Below, piece after piece: positions 1 through 7,023 of a DNA stretch of 12,658 nucleotides. Below the pieces are notes generated by a model. That model had not been told where the DNA came from, did not search any database, and worked only from the letters and a program-made list of their open reading frames with translations. The stretch is taken from assembly GCF_003525665.1 (NCBI RefSeq), contig NZ_DQDX01000200.1:1-12658 (forward strand). Direction: 5' to 3'. A program made the translations under genes and the position numbers. How positions within the stretch are numbered: the stretch's first letter is position 1; each line of letters starts with the position of its first letter. Source of the DNA: Flavobacterium sp. (lineage in GTDB: Bacteria; Bacteroidota; Bacteroidia; Flavobacteriales; Flavobacteriaceae).

Positions 1-22
1 ACTCTGATGTTAACATCAGAGT
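1..22. terminator. Bidirectional intrinsic terminator
   Basis: A perfect 9-bp inverted repeat, ACTCTGATG (1-9) and CATCAGAGT (14-22), encloses a TTAA loop. A T-rich run (TTTTATT) follows on the plus strand. It sits about 28 bp past the stop codon of the minus-strand surface-protein gene, so it probably ends that transcript and also any plus-strand transcript entering from the left. Confidence 0.75.
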
Positions 23-50
23 TTTATTAATGCGCAAATATAAAAAAATA

Positions 51-1661
51 TTAGTTGAAAATGAATTTTTTGCTGTCAATGCTTTTGCCATTAACAATTA
101 GAGTAACAATATATGTACCTGTTCCAAAATTATCTTTTTGAAAAGATTTAGAAATATCATAACCTCTATCTTTGATTGTAAGACTGTTAATAACAGCTCC
201 TTTTAAATCATAAACAACTAATTTTGCTTCTGTAACTTCGCTTTCTATATTCATTGATACAGAAATTACATCAGACGAAGGATTAGGAGAAACACTAATT
301 ATTTTTGTATTTTGCAATGTAATTAAATCATTATTTTGTCTTTGAAAATTTGTGTTAATTTGGTCCTGTAAAGCAGTAATTTGGTCTTGTTGTTGCTTAA
401 TTGCTTCAACTAATACTGGAATAATTGCACTATAATTTACAGATTTTCTACCTAAATCATCAGTATGTACAATTGAAGGCATAACTGTTTCAACTTCTTG
501 AGCTATTAAACCATATTGTAATGTATTATCAAAATTTAACTCTGGAAACGAACTAACTTTCCAATTATATGTTTTACCGTCTAAGTTATTTACAAGTTCT
601 AAAGCATTATTTATTGGGGCAATTTTTTCTTTATAAATAATATCTGAAATAAATAAATTTGATATTGATTGCACAGCACCATTAACAGTAAGTTTGTTTG
701 AAGGAGTTGTTGTACCAATTCCAACATTAGTACCATTATCAAAAATTTGACTACAAGACAAACCTGTACCATTATTTTTAGGAATATAGTTAGTAGTGAA
801 ACAAGTACTGTTAACATTACCAAAAGTTACTGTTCGTCTTGCTAAATTACCACTTGCATCAGAAGTAACAAAAATATTATTAGTTGTTGATGTTGGTAAG
901 TTTTCAAATCTTACAGTTCCATTATTGTGAAATTTAGCTGTTGGTGCAGTTGTGTTAATACCTACATTTGTTCCGTTATCAAAAACTTGACTACAAGTAA
1001 GACCACTCGCACCTGTTTTTGTTAAAAAATTTGGTGTTGCACAAGCGTTTGTAATACCTCCACCACCGAAAGAAGATGAAAGTTGACGGCTTACAACACC
1101 ATTAGCATCTGCTGTTAATACATAAGTATTTGTTGTTACAGTTGGAATGCTTTCAAATCTCACTGAACCAAAAGTGTGAAATCTTGTTGTAGGTGTTGTA
1201 GTTCCTATACCTACATTTCCATTTGCAAGAATTCTCATCAATTGAGTATTACCGTTTTCCCATGCGAATAAAGGTCTATTTACAACAAGTGCAGATGTTG
1301 TTCCCCAAGGAAACTCTCCTGTTGCATTTGGTGCTGTCAGATTTAAACTATTTCTAATTTCCGCTCTAAAAATCATCATTGGAATTGTACCGTTATCTTG
1401 TGTTGAATTTGTTGTTGCAAAATGACGGAGTACAAATCTATTGTCAGCTTGGTGATGTGCCCAAATAGAAGGTATAAATTGATTTGCAAATTCAGTTGAA
1501 TTTGTAATCTCTAAAAATTCATTTGCAACTCCTGCTACTCCAAAACTAGAAACTCTCTCTGCATTTGCTCCAAGACTAGGAGCAAGATGTGGAAAAGAAG
1601 ATTGTGCAAACGAAATTGAGCTTAATGCTAAAGCTCCAAAAAGTAGAATTCTTTTTTTCAT
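51..1661 (-). CDS. Secreted T9SS-sorted surface protein with S74 chaperone domain
   Basis: A 536-aa exported protein. Residues 1-19 form a lipoprotein-free signal peptide (basic MKKR, hydrophobic core, SFAQ cleavage site). The middle carries imperfect repeats of the form GNVGIGTTTPTTRFH, at least three times, each near a G(T/S)VRFE or G.V stretch; this is the usual 'VGIGTTTP' tail-fibre or adhesin style. Residues about 339-430 match a peptidase S74 intramolecular chaperone domain: SD at the start (expected self-cleavage site), YGLIAQEVE, and VNYSAIIPVLVEAI. A glutamine-rich coiled coil (about 421-452) follows. Residues 455-536 are a type A C-terminal sorting domain (SVSPNPSSDV ... GTYIVTLIVNG ... 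KKFIFN), used by the Bacteroidota type IX secretion system. It probably trimerises on the cell surface. It is standard code, with no in-frame UGA and a TAA stop. This gene gives the strongest taxonomic signal for the left flank. Confidence 0.92.
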   Translation of the reverse strand: MKKRILLFGALALSSISFAQSSFPHLAPSLGANAERVSSFGVAGVANEFLEITNSTEFANQFIPSIWAHHQADNRFVLRHFATTNSTQDNGTIPMMIFRAEIRNSLNLTAPNATGEFPWGTTSALVVNRPLFAWENGNTQLMRILANGNVGIGTTTPTTRFHTFGSVRFESIPTVTTNTYVLTADANGVVSRQLSSSFGGGGITNACATPNFLTKTGASGLTCSQVFDNGTNVGINTTAPTAKFHNNGTVRFENLPTSTTNNIFVTSDASGNLARRTVTFGNVNSTCFTTNYIPKNNGTGLSCSQIFDNGTNVGIGTTTPSNKLTVNGAVQSISNLFISDIIYKEKIAPINNALELVNNLDGKTYNWKVSSFPELNFDNTLQYGLIAQEVETVMPSIVHTDDLGRKSVNYSAIIPVLVEAIKQQQDQITALQDQINTNFQRQNNDLITLQNTKIISVSPNPSSDVISVSMNIESEVTEAKLVVYDLKGAVINSLTIKDRGYDISKSFQKDNFGTGTYIVTLIVNGKSIDSKKFIFN

Positions 1662-1870
1662 GATATAAATATTTAGTATTAATTGATAATTTAATTATTG
1701 CATCTAATTTATTGCTTTGTCTAGAAAACGATTATAGTGTTGGAATTATAAACTCCATACAATTCTATAAATAAAAAAGATAATAACCTAATTTTTTTTT
1801 AGTTTTTAAAAAAGTAAATGTGGTTTTTTAAGGTTACAAAAATATTGCTCTTTATGTTTGACTTTGTAAT

Positions 1871-2143
1871 GTGGATGCCATAGATGAAAAAATACTCCAA
1901 GAACTAAAAAAAAATGTTGCCCTTCAACTAGGGCAACAAATAAAAAAAATTAGAAAGCGTAAAAGTCTTTCTCAATCTGACCTTGCCTTTTTAGTAGGTA
2001 TGGACAGACAATATTTATATAAAATAGAAACTGCAAAGGTAATCCCCAATATTGGCACTATTGCTGGTTTAGCTTTCGCAATGGGAATTTCTTTAGCGGA
2101 GTTGCTTCAAGATATTTCTTTTGAAGAAAACAAAAACATCTAA
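1871..2143 (+). CDS. Small XRE-family HTH transcriptional regulator
   Basis: A 90-aa protein with a Cro/C1-type helix-turn-helix at about residues 20-78: LGQQIKKIRKRKSLSQSDLA, then a recognition-helix region (MDRQYLYKIETAK) and the typical IPNIGTIAGLAFAMGISLAELL ending. It is a stand-alone DNA-binding domain of the size common next to mobile elements in Bacteroidota. The in-frame start is GTG at 1871. Nearby ATGs at 1869 and 1884 are in other frames that stop quickly, and no in-frame ATG lies upstream. It is standard code, stops with TAA, and is divergent from the surface-protein gene across a 209-bp gap in which I see no other gene. Its targets are unknown. It could control neighbouring element genes, but nothing in the sequence shows this. 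Confidence 0.82.
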   Translation: MDAIDEKILQELKKNVALQLGQQIKKIRKRKSLSQSDLAFLVGMDRQYLYKIETAKVIPNIGTIAGLAFAMGISLAELLQDISFEENKNI

Positions 2144-2214
2144 AACAATCTCAAGCTTTTTCCCCATAACAACCATCAGCTCTAAAATACATTCATTTCT
2201 AATTTTAATAAAAG

Positions 2215-2232
2215 AAATCAGTTGATTTTTTC
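2215..2232 (+). terminator. Weak hairpin with T-run after HTH gene
   Basis: AAATC (2215-2219) and GATTT (2224-2228) pair around AGTT and run into a T-rich stretch (TTTTTTCTT). It lies 70 bp past the regulator stop. The stem is only 5 bp and AT-rich, so it is a plausible but weak intrinsic terminator. Confidence 0.3.
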
Positions 2233-2295
2233 TTCATTAAGAATATGCTCAATGTCATCTCTTCTAAGTATGTAAAACTAAGTTTATTTTTTTAT

Positions 2296-2303
2296 TAACT
2301 TTG
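2296..2303 (+). promoter_or_regulatory. Bacteroidota -7 promoter element (TAACTTTG)
   Basis: TAACTTTG matches the TANNTTTG -7 consensus of the Bacteroidota primary sigma factor. It lies 17 bp before the ATG of the 109-aa gene, implying a very short leader. I see no good TTTG-type -33 element at the expected distance, so the call rests on the -7 match and its position. Confidence 0.5.
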
Positions 2304-2320
2304 TATAAATCAATTCTATC

Positions 2321-2650
2321 ATGAGCAAAGAAAAAGCATTAGAAAAATTAATGGCTATGGCGGATGAGCCAAAAGATAGTCTTAAGAAGTTTTTAGCCAA
2401 AGAAATTTTAACCCATGATGAGCCACTCGATTTTTTTCCTTTAGTTGAAAAATTTGGAATGGAGACCATTTATCATTATGAAGATTTGGACGAAGATTTA
2501 TTGCGAGAATTCTATAATACATACTCTAAAGAGATTCTGCAAATCCAAGAAGAAAGTAAAGTGCAGCATCAAACTGATTCGGAACGTAGTTGGTTTGCCT
2601 TAGAGCGAACAGCTAAAAAAATCAGTAAAGATTTAGACTTGGAGCGATAA
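2321..2650 (+). CDS. Hypothetical protein, acidic and helical, 109 aa
   Basis: I do not recognise this family. The product is 109 aa, charged and probably all-helical, with no signal peptide or membrane segment. It opens with MSKEKALEKLMAMADEPKDS, has a central acidic stretch (YEDLDEDLLREFYNTYSKEI), and ends basic (KKISKDLDLER). A -7 type promoter element ends 17 bp upstream, which supports the ATG at 2321. It uses the standard code and stops with TAA. It is the last gene before the inverted-repeat region and the recoded segment, so it marks the left edge of recognisable standard-code DNA. The role is unknown. Its size and charge would suit a small regulatory or mobilisation accessory protein, but that is only inference from position. 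Confidence 0.65.
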   Translation: MSKEKALEKLMAMADEPKDSLKKFLAKEILTHDEPLDFFPLVEKFGMETIYHYEDLDEDLLREFYNTYSKEILQIQEESKVQHQTDSERSWFALERTAKKISKDLDLER

Positions 2651-2692
2651 TTACACTTTGATTCTATTTACTCAATTGCGATTCGGGGTTCA

Positions 2693-2754
2693 AAGGGGTT
2701 TCCCCTTGCAAGGAGCAAATTAACACGGTTACGGGGTAATTTGCTAACTTGCAA
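2693..2754. repeat. Nested inverted repeats, oriT-like or protein-binding site
   Basis: Two structures lie side by side. AAGGGG-TTT-CCCCTT (2693-2707) is a perfect 6-bp hairpin. Next, AGCAAATTA (2714-2722) and TAATTTGCT (2737-2745) form a perfect 9-bp inverted repeat around a GC-richer 14-nt loop (2723-2736). The palindrome TTGCAA brackets this pair on both sides (2706-2711 and 2749-2754). No T-run follows, so this is not a simple terminator. GC-rich inverted repeats of this layout are typical of transfer origins in Bacteroidota conjugative elements. No relaxase gene is present in the window to confirm this. Confidence 0.5.
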
Positions 2755-2868
2755 CTCCCCACAACGGCTCGCCTTATCCTATTGATTTCTGTCTTTATAG
2801 TTAAAAAAAACTCTTGTTTACTTCTTATCAAAACTATATAATAGACTCCACAAAGGTTTACTCTCGTT

Positions 2869-4674
2869 TTAAGACCCCTTGATTTTTTTTGTAATATCCC
2901 AACCATGTATTTTACAGACCTTATGTATTGCATTTATGTATTTACATTGGGCTGTTAGTATGGTAATTATTATTTCAAAATCAACTTCTGAGATTATAAA
3001 CGGGTTTGAAAGTGTACCTCCTTGTGTTGTCACGGAGGAATTACCTCCTCAATTTAGCTTAAAAAGATAATGCAGACCTGTGGTTTCGTTGGTTCGGAAT
3101 CACGAGTTTTTTTTATAATACAATATACCACCGAACCGAACCATAAATAATAACTGCCTTATTTCATAATCATAATTTCTCCACATCTGGACTGGTTGCG
3201 TAAATATGCATTCAGTTTGAGATATTATTTGTTCAATATTATCTTCGGCATCTTTTTGATTATTCATTTTTCTAATCAAATCTTCCTGTAATGTATCTAA
3301 TGCTGACCATTCCTGTTCCATTTTTTGAAGTAGTCATTCGTTTGTAATAGAGAGAATTTTCTCTTCAATCTTTTCCATTTTTGTTTTTATTGAAAGAAGT
3401 TGTCATTGCATTTGAGGAATGCTTACAGCTATTGATTCCTTATTTTCTTTTCGTTCCTCTAAAATGTATGTTTTAAATGTATCAAATACTTCTTTTGGTA
3501 ATTTCATTTTTTCTATAAATTCTTCAAACTGACTCTCAATAACTTCTTTGCGGATATTAATTCTATCATCACAGTACTTGTTGCTACAGGAATAATAAAA
3601 ATAAACTCCTCCGTTTCATTTGCTTGCATAACATCCTAATTTCCTGCCACAACTTGTACATGTTATCATTCCTTTAAGTGGATGTAACTCCAAATTTTCA
3701 TCAATATTAGAAGCTTTTATCTTTTTTGGTTTTTGGTTTTCTTTTTCCAATATCTTTTCTGCCGTATCTAGTGAAATTAGTGGCTCATGTTTTCATTTCA
3801 AAGGTACGTCTATTCCCCATTCAGGATAATAAATGTATCATGCATAAAAATATAATCTGTAATGATAAAACGTTTTTTCTATAATTGAAAAATACAATCT
3901 ACTACTTTTCTCAGATGGCTTTATTCACTTATCTATCCGATAGTTATATAATTGAGACTGACTAAACATCGGATTATATGCGTACAATTCCAACCCTTCC
4001 TTGATTATGGCTCATTTTTGTTCATCTATTACATCTATGTATCAATTACTATCTGATAATTTTTCTCTGCAATAACCTAATGGAGGTCTAGGAAATGGTC
4101 GTCAACCGTTTTTCATACTGCTGAGTCTACCATTCATAGTTCTTCTGAGGATTTTTCTACGTTCTAATCCTGCAATTGCATATTGAATGGTATGTAAGAA
4201 CTTACCTTCGTCAGTTTCAATATCCCTTTTATTATTTACTGTAATTATTTTAACACCAACTCCCTCAATATTTTGTTCCAAAGAAAATGCTTCCGCAATA
4301 TCATCAGGTCTTGCAATACGGTCGGCATCTGTTACCACAAAATAGTGGATTTTAGTGAATTTTTTATTCTCATTTTCCAAATACTTTATTGCTTGATTGA
4401 TTGCTTTACGATCCATTAATTTTCAACTCACTCCTTCTTCCCTGAATACTTTTACTACTTCTATTTCCAGTCAGGATTGTCTTTGGCATCGTTCTCTACA
4501 TACAGTTTCCTGTGATTCGAGACCATGTCACCCCGTAACCTGTCCTTCACTAGAAACTCTAACGTAAATTACCGCTTTAAGTTTATTGGTTCAAAATCTT
4601 TGTTCATCGGTTTTAGGTTTGACGAAATACCCAGAATTTTTATGTAATTTGTTTAGTTTTTTTGACTTGTTCAT
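2869..4674 (-). CDS. Large serine recombinase, UGA read as glycine
   Basis: Read with UGA=Gly this is one open frame of 601 aa; in the standard code it is shattered. Residues about 33-185 are a resolvase catalytic domain: AVIYVRVSS with nucleophile Ser41, GLESQE, then GVSGK and DRIARPDD. A recombinase domain follows. A zinc ribbon has Cys339, Cys342, Cys363 and Cys368 (CTSC...CSNKYC), and a long coiled coil runs at about 400-490. This is the architecture of integrases that insert mobile elements at att sites. Fifteen codons are UGA, at 4591, 4528, 4471, 4423, 4102, 4042, 4012, 3925, 3838, 3793, 3616, 3403, 3334, 3100 and 3049 (lowest plus-strand base); the one in GVSGK sits on a conserved Gly. 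The start is ATG at 4674 and the stop is TAA. The last 75 or so residues, after KKNSGFRTNE, match no domain I know and may run past the original gene end. Confidence 0.9.
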
Positions 4675-4745
4675 TGCTTTAAATCGTAATAAAATAGACT
4701 GGTTCGGTAAAATTGTACTGATTTTTATACAATAATCAATATGAA

Positions 4746-4776
4746 AAAAAGAAGAGTTTTATTCACTCTTCTTTTT
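4746..4776. terminator. Strong bidirectional intrinsic terminator
   Basis: A 12-bp stem, AAAAAGAAGAGT-type arm at 4746-4757 pairing with 4765-4776, closes a 7-nt loop (TTTATTC). A-tracts and T-tracts at the stem base make it work in both directions. It overlaps the stop codon of the 54-aa gene on the minus strand, 72 bp before the recombinase start, so it separates that gene's transcript from the recombinase. Confidence 0.7.
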
Positions 4777-4923
4777 GTTCTCTTTTTCAAGATTCTTGAT
4801 GATAATTTTTGCCATGAGTTTAAAAGAATGTATCATCAGTTTTACAGTTTCATCTGGAATGATATTGTCAAATTTTTTTCAAAGAATTTTTCTAACTTTT
4901 ACCATTTCTTCATCCAATATCAT
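4759..4923 (-). CDS. Small 54-aa helical protein with one UGA-Gly codon
   Basis: A short gene visible only when UGA is read as glycine. ATG at 4923 opens MILDEEMVKVRKIL, then UGA (4879-4881, residue 15), then KKFDNIIPDETVKLMIHSFK and a lysine-rich tail (NLEKENKKKSE) before TAA. The product is helical and amphipathic, with no recognised domain. It lies 32 bp after the methylase stop and 84 bp before the recombinase start, same strand, and its stop codon is embedded in a terminator hairpin, which supports a real 3' end. An in-frame TAA a few codons upstream of the ATG limits the start. It may be an antitoxin-sized or DNA-binding accessory protein, but nothing in the sequence decides this. Confidence 0.55.
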
Positions 4924-4955
4924 ATCATTTTTGTTTTACAAGATAAAAGCAAAAA

Positions 4956-5783
4956 CTAAATCGGATAATTTGCCACCAATACCTCCTTCTTTCTTTTGAT
5001 AGCTCAACTATTTCTGTTGTGGCTTGCCGATAATGGTTTATCAAAAGTTTTAATGTACCAATTGTACTTTTTGATGTACTCGTTTAATATTTCAGAAGGA
5101 TAATTGGAAAGTAGAAATTTTCATTTGATGTTTGCCAGCACTTCCAAATCACGAATAAAATGCTCCTTTTCATAACCTCCATAATGTCCTTGATTTGTTC
5201 CAATATACGGTGGGTCTGCATAAATAAAAGCATCCACTCTGTCTCTGCTTTGGATAACTTTATAGGCATCGTTCTGTTCGATTTGGGTATGACGAAGTCT
5301 GTCCATTAAATCCATCCCAAACATGTCTACTTTGTTTTTAAACACTACCGATGACCTTCTTTCTCTATCGTAACCTCGACTTCCTATCTTGTTTAAAAAC
5401 CCTTGATTGGTAACTACATAAAATGCCCATGCTCTTGTTACTGAATCATCATTGAATAACCGAGGACAATCATAAATAAATAATGCTTTTCTATAGGTTT
5501 CTCTGCTGTGAAGTGTTTCTTTTATCTTTTGTTCTAATTCCTGTCCTTTGCTTTTCAAAACTTTGTAAAAGTTAATAACATTCATATTTACATCGTTGAT
5601 GACTTCACACTTGGCTGGTTGCTTTGCCCAATAGACACTTCATCCACCAAAATAAGGTTCAATATAAATATGATGTTCAGGAATTAATGGCAAAATATCA
5701 TTAAGCATACTTTGTTTTCAACCGTAATAGGAAATCGGTGTTTTTAATAATACATTCGTTTTTCTTTTAGGATTTATTGTCAT
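4956..5783 (-). CDS. dam: Dam-like D12-class DNA adenine methylase, UGA read as glycine
   Basis: Read with UGA=Gly this is a complete 275-aa protein, close to the usual size of D12-class (MethyltransfD12) N6-adenine methylases. Motif I is ISYYGGK (residues 17-23) with Gly22 encoded by UGA. The EPYFGGGSVYW segment has its third Gly (48) from UGA. The catalytic motif IV is DPPY (190-193). Two more UGA codons lie at 5121-5123 (ANIK-G-KFLLSNY) and 5004-5006 (NRNS-G-AIKRKK). The start is ATG at 5783 and the stop is TAG. It would transfer a methyl group from SAM to adenine in a short duplex site. No partner restriction enzyme is seen, so it is probably an orphan methylase that protects or regulates the element. 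In the standard code only fragments remain, lacking the SAM-binding glycine motif. Confidence 0.9.
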
Positions 5784-5833
5784 TTTGTTTTCAAAGAAGA
5801 TAAAATATGTAAGAAGCTCACTTTTCAAATGAA

Positions 5834-5857
5834 AATGGCTCGTAAAAACAAGCCATT
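5834..5857 (-). terminator. Hairpin terminator of the eight-gene operon
   Basis: AATGGCT (5834-5840) and AGCCATT (5851-5857) form a 7-bp stem with a 10-nt loop. Read on the minus strand it is followed by TTTTCATTT. It lies 21 bp past the stop of the 156-aa gene and before the methylase start, so it marks the 3' end of the standard-code operon and lies near the switch between the two codes. Confidence 0.6.
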
Positions 5858-5877
5858 AGTTAAAGATTCCTTTTAGA

Positions 5878-6348
5878 TTATTTGGTCTTTTCGGGAATCC
5901 CTTTTTTGGAGGCAGTTTTAGAATCTAAAACAACTTCTTGGTTTTTCTGTTCAGAATTATCAATATCCATTTCAATAGTTTCCGATTTGGTCGGTACTAA
6001 TGGATTATCTGTAGTTTCTGTATTGGAATCTGAATGGAATTTTGAGTTGAACCATTCTTGTTTACTTGGAAGTATTGCAGCTTCTTTACTCCATTTGCTC
6101 ATTACGTAGGAAATGATACTAAAATCATCTCCAATGAGTTGCAAAAGTTCTTCGTTTTCCATTTCTGCAAGATTGTAATCTTGTGGAAACTGCCCATCAC
6201 AATTATGAGTGATGATTTCGATAAGTTCTTTTCGAGAAAAGAATTTTAACATCTCAGGACTAATGTTCTGATATTGAATTTCCGTTTTGGCTCTGTCTTT
6301 CAAAATTATTGAAAAAATTTTTAATAGAGCAATTTTCTTTTCATTCAT
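5878..6348 (-). CDS. Hypothetical protein with EELL-IGDDF module (module A)
   Basis: A 156-aa protein of unknown family and the last gene of the operon. Residues about 38-81 hold a helical module, RKELIEII...EMENEELLQLIGDDFSIISY. The same module recurs in the 201-aa protein encoded at 7024-7629 (DELMDII...MDKEELLEAIGDDFYILSY), so the two are paralogous in this part. The C-terminal third (from about residue 105) is low-complexity, rich in S, T, E, D and N, probably disordered, and ends KKGIPEKTK. There is no signal peptide or membrane segment. The stop is TAA, 6 bp separate it from the next gene upstream, and a hairpin terminator follows. All three glycines use GGN codons. No function can be assigned. 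Confidence 0.7.
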   Translation of the reverse strand: MNEKKIALLKIFSIILKDRAKTEIQYQNISPEMLKFFSRKELIEIITHNCDGQFPQDYNLAEMENEELLQLIGDDFSIISYVMSKWSKEAAILPSKQEWFNSKFHSDSNTETTDNPLVPTKSETIEMDIDNSEQKNQEVVLDSKTASKKGIPEKTK

Positions 6349-6354
6349 AATACA

Positions 6355-6579
6355 CTAATTTAATTGGTTACTGTTTTTTGAGTTCTGTTCTTTATTAACT
6401 TCAACAAGAAACTTTTTTATTATGGTGTTTTCCATAGTAACTATTGGTTCTGTTCTGATTAATTCTTGGCGTGCTCTTTCGGCTTCTTCTTCTGTTAGAT
6501 AATAGGGTTTTGGAACCACCAACACCCTTTCGAAGTTTCCCAGTTCGTCTGCCATAAATATTGCATAGATTTTTTTCAT
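6355..6579 (-). CDS. Small hypothetical protein with PKPYY-EEA module (module B), copy 1
   Basis: A 74-aa protein, a paralogue of the 61-aa product of the next gene upstream. Both follow the pattern MK-(hydrophobic strand)-AD..GNFE-(strand)-PKPYYL-EEEA-(helix)-EL. Here it reads IYAIFMADELGNFERV, PKPYYLTEEEAERARQEL, then a longer Asn/Lys-rich tail. The fold is probably a strand-strand-helix mini-domain. Both copies are preceded by the same 9-mer (AAATCTATT on the coding strand) a few bases before ATG, as expected from a tandem duplication that included the leader. The same module also forms the C-terminus of the 201-aa protein at 7024-7629. The stop is TAG. The function is unknown. Confidence 0.7.
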   Translation of the reverse strand: MKKIYAIFMADELGNFERVLVVPKPYYLTEEEAERARQELIRTEPIVTMENTIIKKFLVEVNKEQNSKNSNQLN

Positions 6580-6606
6580 TTTTTTTAATAGATTTAAATT
6601 TTCATT

Positions 6607-6792
6607 TTATTCCATTTTATACAATTCCACTACTTTGGAGTTTTGCTCCGTTACTGTTTCTTCTTTTTCGATAAGTTCCTCTCGGACTTTTTGGGCTTCC
6701 TCTTTGCTCAAATAATAAGGCTTGGGATGGGTGTAAACCCATTCAAAGTTTCCATTTGAATCGGCAAGTAAAACCACATACACTTCTTTCAT
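6607..6792 (-). CDS. Small hypothetical protein with PKPYY-EEA module (module B), copy 2
   Basis: A 61-aa protein paralogous to the product at 6355-6579: VYVVLLADSNGNFEWV, then PKPYYLSKEEAQKVREEL, and a shorter tail ending VVELYKME. It is separated from copy 1 by 27 bp and from the 70-aa gene upstream by 11 bp, so all three are probably on one transcript. The duplicated leader 9-mer lies at 6797-6805, compared with 6587-6595 for copy 1. It is cytosolic and acidic, with no catalytic motif visible. It may bind a partner protein or nucleic acid as a small adaptor, but this is only a guess from size. The stop is TAA. Confidence 0.68.
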   Translation of the reverse strand: MKEVYVVLLADSNGNFEWVYTHPKPYYLSKEEAQKVREELIEKEETVTEQNSKVVELYKME

Positions 6793-6803
6793 TTTAAATA
6801 GAT

Positions 6804-7016
6804 TTACATTTTTATTTTATAGATTATAAGTACTTTGGAGAAGTCTTTATTTGGAATAATTTCTTCCACAAATCGGTTTTCATCATAGAGTGATCCTAGC
6901 ATAAAATTGACAAAGCCTTCAAAGTCCAATGGTTCTTCCAAGAAATCATCCAAGTACTCTTGATGCATCTCTTTACCCAAAACCATTATCTGTTTTACGT
7001 ATCTTTTATTTTCCAT
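6804..7016 (-). CDS. Hypothetical protein, acidic, 70 aa
   Basis: A 70-aa acidic protein: MENKRYVKQIMVLGKEMHQE, then YLDDFLEEPLDFEGFVNFML, and a C-terminal strand (SKVLIIYKIKM). It has no signal peptide or membrane span. The ATG at 7016 lies 7 bp past the stop of the 201-aa gene, a spacing that fits translational coupling. It shares the short length and strand of its neighbours but not clearly either of the two shared modules. I do not recognise the family. The three glycines are GGN codons and the stop is TAA. Confidence 0.62.
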   Translation of the reverse strand: MENKRYVKQIMVLGKEMHQEYLDDFLEEPLDFEGFVNFMLGSLYDENRFVEEIIPNKDFSKVLIIYKIKM

Positions 7017-7023
7017 TTTTGTT

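Noticed and set aside
2879..3070. Plus-strand ORF of 63 codons
   Set aside because: It lies antisense to the recombinase tail, has no recognisable protein features, and shares no promoter or operon context.
2727..4540. Shared 11-mer ACCCCGTAACC (2727-2737 reversed, 4530-4540) as an att-site pair
   Set aside because: An 11-bp match is expected by chance in a window this long, and the second copy is coding for conserved recombinase residues.
4741..4999. Two overlapping plus-strand ORFs rich in Phe and Ile
   Set aside because: They are antisense shadows of the 54-aa gene, the terminator and the methylase end.
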